Below are positions 5,975 through 8,562 of a stretch of 8,562 bases of DNA, in pieces. The stretch covers positions 1 to 8,562 of the forward strand of contig JAFUKV010000152.1 in NCBI GenBank assembly GCA_017467745.1. Reading direction: 5' to 3'. The DNA is from Bacteroidaceae bacterium. Lineage in GTDB: Bacteria; Bacteroidota; Bacteroidia; Bacteroidales; CHK158-818. A program made the position numbers and the translations under genes. A model generated the notes under the pieces. It was not told where the DNA came from and searched no databases. It saw nothing but the letters and a program-made list of their open reading frames with translations. Every line of letters starts with the position of its first letter. Positions within the stretch are counted from its first letter, which is position 1.

Positions 5975-8179
5975 ATGAATATTTCTTATAATTGGTTGAA
6001 AGATTTTCTGAACTTGCCGCTATCTCCCCAAGAAACAGCAGCAGCTCTGACATCTATCGGCTTAGAAACAGGCGGAATAGAAGAAGTACAGACCATTAAA
6101 GGCGGTCTTGAAGGCCTTGTTATCGGGAAAGTGCTCACTTGCATAGACCACCCCAATTCCGATCATCTTCACATCACTACCGTAGATTTGGGAGACAGCG
6201 TTCCTACTCAAATTGTATGCGGTGCGCCGAATGTAGCCGCAGGGCAACACGTTGTTGTAGCTACGGTAGGTACAAAACTCTATTCAGGTGATGAAAGTTT
6301 TACTATAAAGAAATCAAAAATACGTGGCGAAGAATCAAACGGAATGATTTGCGCCGAAGACGAAATCGGTATCGGCAATAGCCACGACGGAATTATCGTT
6401 TTACCGGAAACAGCCGTTCCGGGAACTCCCGCCAAAGAATATTACAACGTAAAAAGCGATTACATATTGGAAGTTGACATTACTCCCAATCGGGTAGATG
6501 CAGCGTCTCATTACGGAGTAGCTCGCGACCTCGCCGCATATCTAAAACAGAACGGCATGGATGGCACTTTAAAACGTCCGTCGGTAGATTCGTTCAAAGC
6601 AGGACAAACATCCGGAGCTATCGACATTTCAATAGAAAATACCGAAGCATGCCCCCGTTACTGCGGTTTAACCATTAAGGGAGTAAAAGTTACCGACAGC
6701 CCCGAGTGGATGAAAAACAGATTGTCGGCAATCGGATTACGCCCGATTAACAACATTGTAGATATTACCAACTATGTACTGCATGAAACGGGACAACCTC
6801 TCCACTGTTTCGATACTCGTTACATTTCAGGAGGTACTGTACATGTAAAAACATTGCCGCAAAATACCAAGTTCGTTACATTAGACGGCGTAGAACGTAC
6901 ATTGTCGGATAAAGATTTGATGATTTGTAACGATACCGAAGGTATGTGTATAGCCGGTGTGTTCGGAGGACTTAAATCAGGTGTAACGACCGAAACAACC
7001 GATGTATTCCTTGAATGCGCCTATTTTCATCCGACATGGATACGGAAAACCGCCCGTCGGCACGGACTAAACACTGATGCGTCTTTCCGCTATGAACGAG
7101 GAGCAGATCCCAATAATTTAGAATACGTACTTAAACGTACAGCCTTGCTCGTACAAGAATTGGCAGGCGGAGAAATTGCGGGAGACATTATAGATTGCTA
7201 TCCTCAAACAATAAAAAAATTCGACGTTACATTACGTTACGAAAAAATAAATACGCTAATCGGTAAAATCATTCCGAAAGAAACTGTAAAAAATATACTG
7301 AACAGTCTCGAAATAGATATTATAAACGAATCGGAAGATGCACTTCAATTACAAGTTCCTACATACCGAGTAGACGTACAACGAGATGTAGACGTGATAG
7401 AAGACATCCTTCGTATATACGGATACAATAATATAGAATTTTCCGACACGGTACATTCAAGCCTGTCTTACAAAACTCAGACAGATATAAATCACCGGAT
7501 GTACAATCTGATAGCAGAACAGTTAACCGGTTGCGGATTCAATGAAATTATGAATAATTCATTGACAAAATCTGCCTATTACGCGCAACTGTCTACCCTA
7601 CCGGAAACGAATTGCGTTCGGTTACTCAATCCGCTAAGCAACGATTTGAACGTAATGCGTCAGACCTTGCTATTCGGAGGCTTAGAAAGCATCGCCTACA
7701 ACGTCAACCGTCGTCGCACAAACCTGAAATTCTACGAATTCGGAAATTGCTATTTTTACAACGAAACAAAATCGGACGAAAACGACGTATTAGCTCCATA
7801 TTCAGAAGAAATGTATCTCGGATTATGGCTTACCGGAAATCGTGTTTCCGGCAATTGGGCACATGCAGATGAAAAAAGCTCATTCTTCGAATTAAAAGCA
7901 TACGTAGAAAATATTTTTATCCGATTGGGCATCGCTAAAAATCGTTTGATATTTGAACAGAAATCAAACGATATTTTCAGTGCATACCTTCACATCTCAA
8001 CAGCAGGAGGAAAACAAATCGGAAATATCGGAATTGTTTCAAAGAAAATTTTAAAAGAATCCAACATTGATACAGATGTTTATTTTGCCGAATTGAACTG
8101 GAACTTACTGATGAAAGAATCAAAAAAGAACAATATTTCATCAAGTGAAATTTCAAAATTCCCTCCGGTAAAACGATAA
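5975..8179 (+). CDS. pheT: Phenylalanyl-tRNA synthetase beta subunit, cut short by an in-frame TAA
   Basis: With PheS it charges tRNA-Phe with phenylalanine in the cytoplasm; the beta subunit also hydrolyses mischarged Tyr-tRNA. The readable product is 734 residues, against about 820 for bacterial PheT. Domains in order: N-terminal segment; EMAP/tRNA-binding domain (about 45-155, with HPNSDHL at 59-65 and SNGMICAEDEIG); B3/B4 editing domain (about 215-385, with RPINNIVDITNYVL from 256 and NTDASFRYERGADP near 366-378); B5 domain (about 410-480); catalytic-like core (about 490-700, with CGFNEIMNNSL near 519). The frame then enters the FDX-ACB (B8) domain at KFPPVKR (728-734) and meets TAA at codon 735, where the family has a conserved Arg-Asp-Leu. 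The FDX-ACB domain contacts the tRNA anticodon side, so its loss would be serious in this essential enzyme. pheS is not adjacent. yebC follows on the same strand. Identity is very confident; whether the stop is real is open. Confidence 0.95.
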   Translation: MNISYNWLKDFLNLPLSPQETAAALTSIGLETGGIEEVQTIKGGLEGLVIGKVLTCIDHPNSDHLHITTVDLGDSVPTQIVCGAPNVAAGQHVVVATVGTKLYSGDESFTIKKSKIRGEESNGMICAEDEIGIGNSHDGIIVLPETAVPGTPAKEYYNVKSDYILEVDITPNRVDAASHYGVARDLAAYLKQNGMDGTLKRPSVDSFKAGQTSGAIDISIENTEACPRYCGLTIKGVKVTDSPEWMKNRLSAIGLRPINNIVDITNYVLHETGQPLHCFDTRYISGGTVHVKTLPQNTKFVTLDGVERTLSDKDLMICNDTEGMCIAGVFGGLKSGVTTETTDVFLECAYFHPTWIRKTARRHGLNTDASFRYERGADPNNLEYVLKRTALLVQELAGGEIAGDIIDCYPQTIKKFDVTLRYEKINTLIGKIIPKETVKNILNSLEIDIINESEDALQLQVPTYRVDVQRDVDVIEDILRIYGYNNIEFSDTVHSSLSYKTQTDINHRMYNLIAEQLTGCGFNEIMNNSLTKSAYYAQLSTLPETNCVRLLNPLSNDLNVMRQTLLFGGLESIAYNVNRRRTNLKFYEFGNCYFYNETKSDENDVLAPYSEEMYLGLWLTGNRVSGNWAHADEKSSFFELKAYVENIFIRLGIAKNRLIFEQKSNDIFSAYLHISTAGGKQIGNIGIVSKKILKESNIDTDVYFAELNWNLLMKESKKNNISSSEISKFPPVKR

Positions 8180-8437
8180 CTTGCTCTATTAGTAGACTCG
8201 GAAACACCTTTCGCCGAAATAGAAAAAATAGCTTTCGCTTCGGAAAAGAAATTGCTAAAAGATGTATATTTGTTCGACGTTTATGAAGGTAAGAATTTGG
8301 AAGCCGGTAAAAAATCGTATGCCGTCAGCTTTATTCTGCAAGATAAAGAAAAGACCCTGAACGAAAAGCAAATAGACGCTATCATGAAAAAAATCATCTC
8401 TAACTTGGAACAAAAGTTAGGAGCAAAACTCAGATAA
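8180..8437 (+). pseudogene. pheT: C-terminal FDX-ACB domain of pheT, detached by the in-frame stop
   Basis: In the same frame as pheT, 85 codons (736-820) follow the TAA and end at a TAA at 8435-8437. They begin LALLVDSETPFAEIEKI, contain LFDVYEGKNLEAGKKSYAV and SFILQDKEKTL, and end in LGAKLR. This is a complete FDX-ACB domain of the kind that closes every bacterial PheT; E. coli PheT has LFDVYRGK and SLILQDTSRTL at the same places. With the upstream part, the product would be 820 residues, the normal length. There is no frameshift, no further stop and no sign of decay. No ATG or GTG lies near the stop in this frame; the first candidate start, TTG 8252, is well inside the domain. It is therefore unlikely to be translated as a gene of its own. 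It is best read as the rest of pheT. Confidence 0.88.
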
Positions 8438-8474
8438 ACATTTAATAATTTAAGATATTAGACAATAATTATTT

Positions 8475-8562
8475 ATGGGAAGAGCATTTGAATACCGTAA
8501 AGCGACAAAATTAAAACGGTGGGGAAATATGGCACGTACCTTTACCCGAATAGGCAAACAAA
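8475..8562 (+). CDS. yebC: YebC/PmpR (TACO1) family protein, 5' part only
   Basis: The window ends after 29 codons. The visible protein begins MGRAFEYRKATKLKRWGNMARTF and continues TRIGKQ. This is the typical start of Bacteroidota YebC proteins and aligns with MAGHSKWANIKHRK-type starts elsewhere, including the basic stretch before FTRIGK. YebC proteins were described as DNA-binding regulators, and more recently as ribosome-associated factors that help translation through difficult sequences such as proline runs. The start is ATG 8475, 37 bp after the end of the pheT frame. No promoter or terminator is seen in that AT-rich gap, so it is probably co-transcribed with pheT, a pairing I recall from other Bacteroidales. 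Confidence 0.9.
   Translation, partial: MGRAFEYRKATKLKRWGNMARTFTRIGKQ

Noticed and set aside
8150..8200. A frameshift as the cause of the pheT break.
   Set aside because: Conserved PheT sequence continues in the same frame on both sides of the TAA, so no base needs to be added or removed.
8252..8437. A separate 61-residue gene starting at TTG 8252.
   Set aside because: It is in the pheT frame and encodes the middle and end of the FDX-ACB domain, so it is part of pheT and not an independent gene.
1..8562. Mobile elements, CRISPR arrays, tRNA/rRNA genes or a defence island.
   Set aside because: No transposase or integrase, terminal repeats, spaced direct repeats or cloverleaf-like segments were seen. 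All genes are typical chromosomal ones with similar composition.

Overview
The window looks like ordinary chromosome from a Bacteroidales (phylum Bacteroidota) bacterium with moderately AT-rich DNA. The grounds are: promoters of the Bacteroidota type (TTTG, about 20 nt, then TAnnTTTG), mostly no Shine-Dalgarno sequence before start codons, a eukaryote-like GT3 glycogen synthase in front of a long alpha-glucan phosphorylase, a YebC protein beginning MGRAFEYRKATK, and an Hsp20 beginning MMPARK. A gut or oral Bacteroidales genus is likely, but I cannot name it from this sequence.

Layout. (1) 1-3075, plus strand: the 3' end of a GT3 glycogen synthase, then after a 25-bp gap a GT35 alpha-glucan phosphorylase. 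Together they form a storage-glucan synthesis and breakdown operon, closed at 3092-3122 by a terminator that can serve both strands. (2) 3143-4551, minus strand: a two-gene ABC exporter of the FetA/FetB (YbbL/YbbM) type, with the ATPase first and the permease second. (3) 4552-4651: a compact divergent promoter region between fetA and a small gene for a secreted protein of unknown function (4652-5113). (4) 5114-5310: the leader of a small heat-shock protein gene (5311-5736). It holds an inverted repeat and, unusually for this phylum, a strong Shine-Dalgarno sequence. A clear terminator follows. (5) 5975-8437: pheT, the phenylalanyl-tRNA synthetase beta subunit, followed by the start of yebC (8475 to the window edge).

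The most unusual point is in pheT. The frame is stopped by TAA at 8177-8179, at the start of the C-terminal FDX-ACB (B8) domain. The same frame then continues for 85 more well-formed FDX-ACB codons and ends where a normal PheT of 820 residues would end. This is a nonsense codon, not a frameshift. It may be a consensus or assembly error, a recent mutation, or (less likely) a read-through site.

I found no mobile element, CRISPR array, tRNA, rRNA, phage or defence module, and nothing that looks like a new multi-gene system. No stretch longer than 300 bp lacks a gene.
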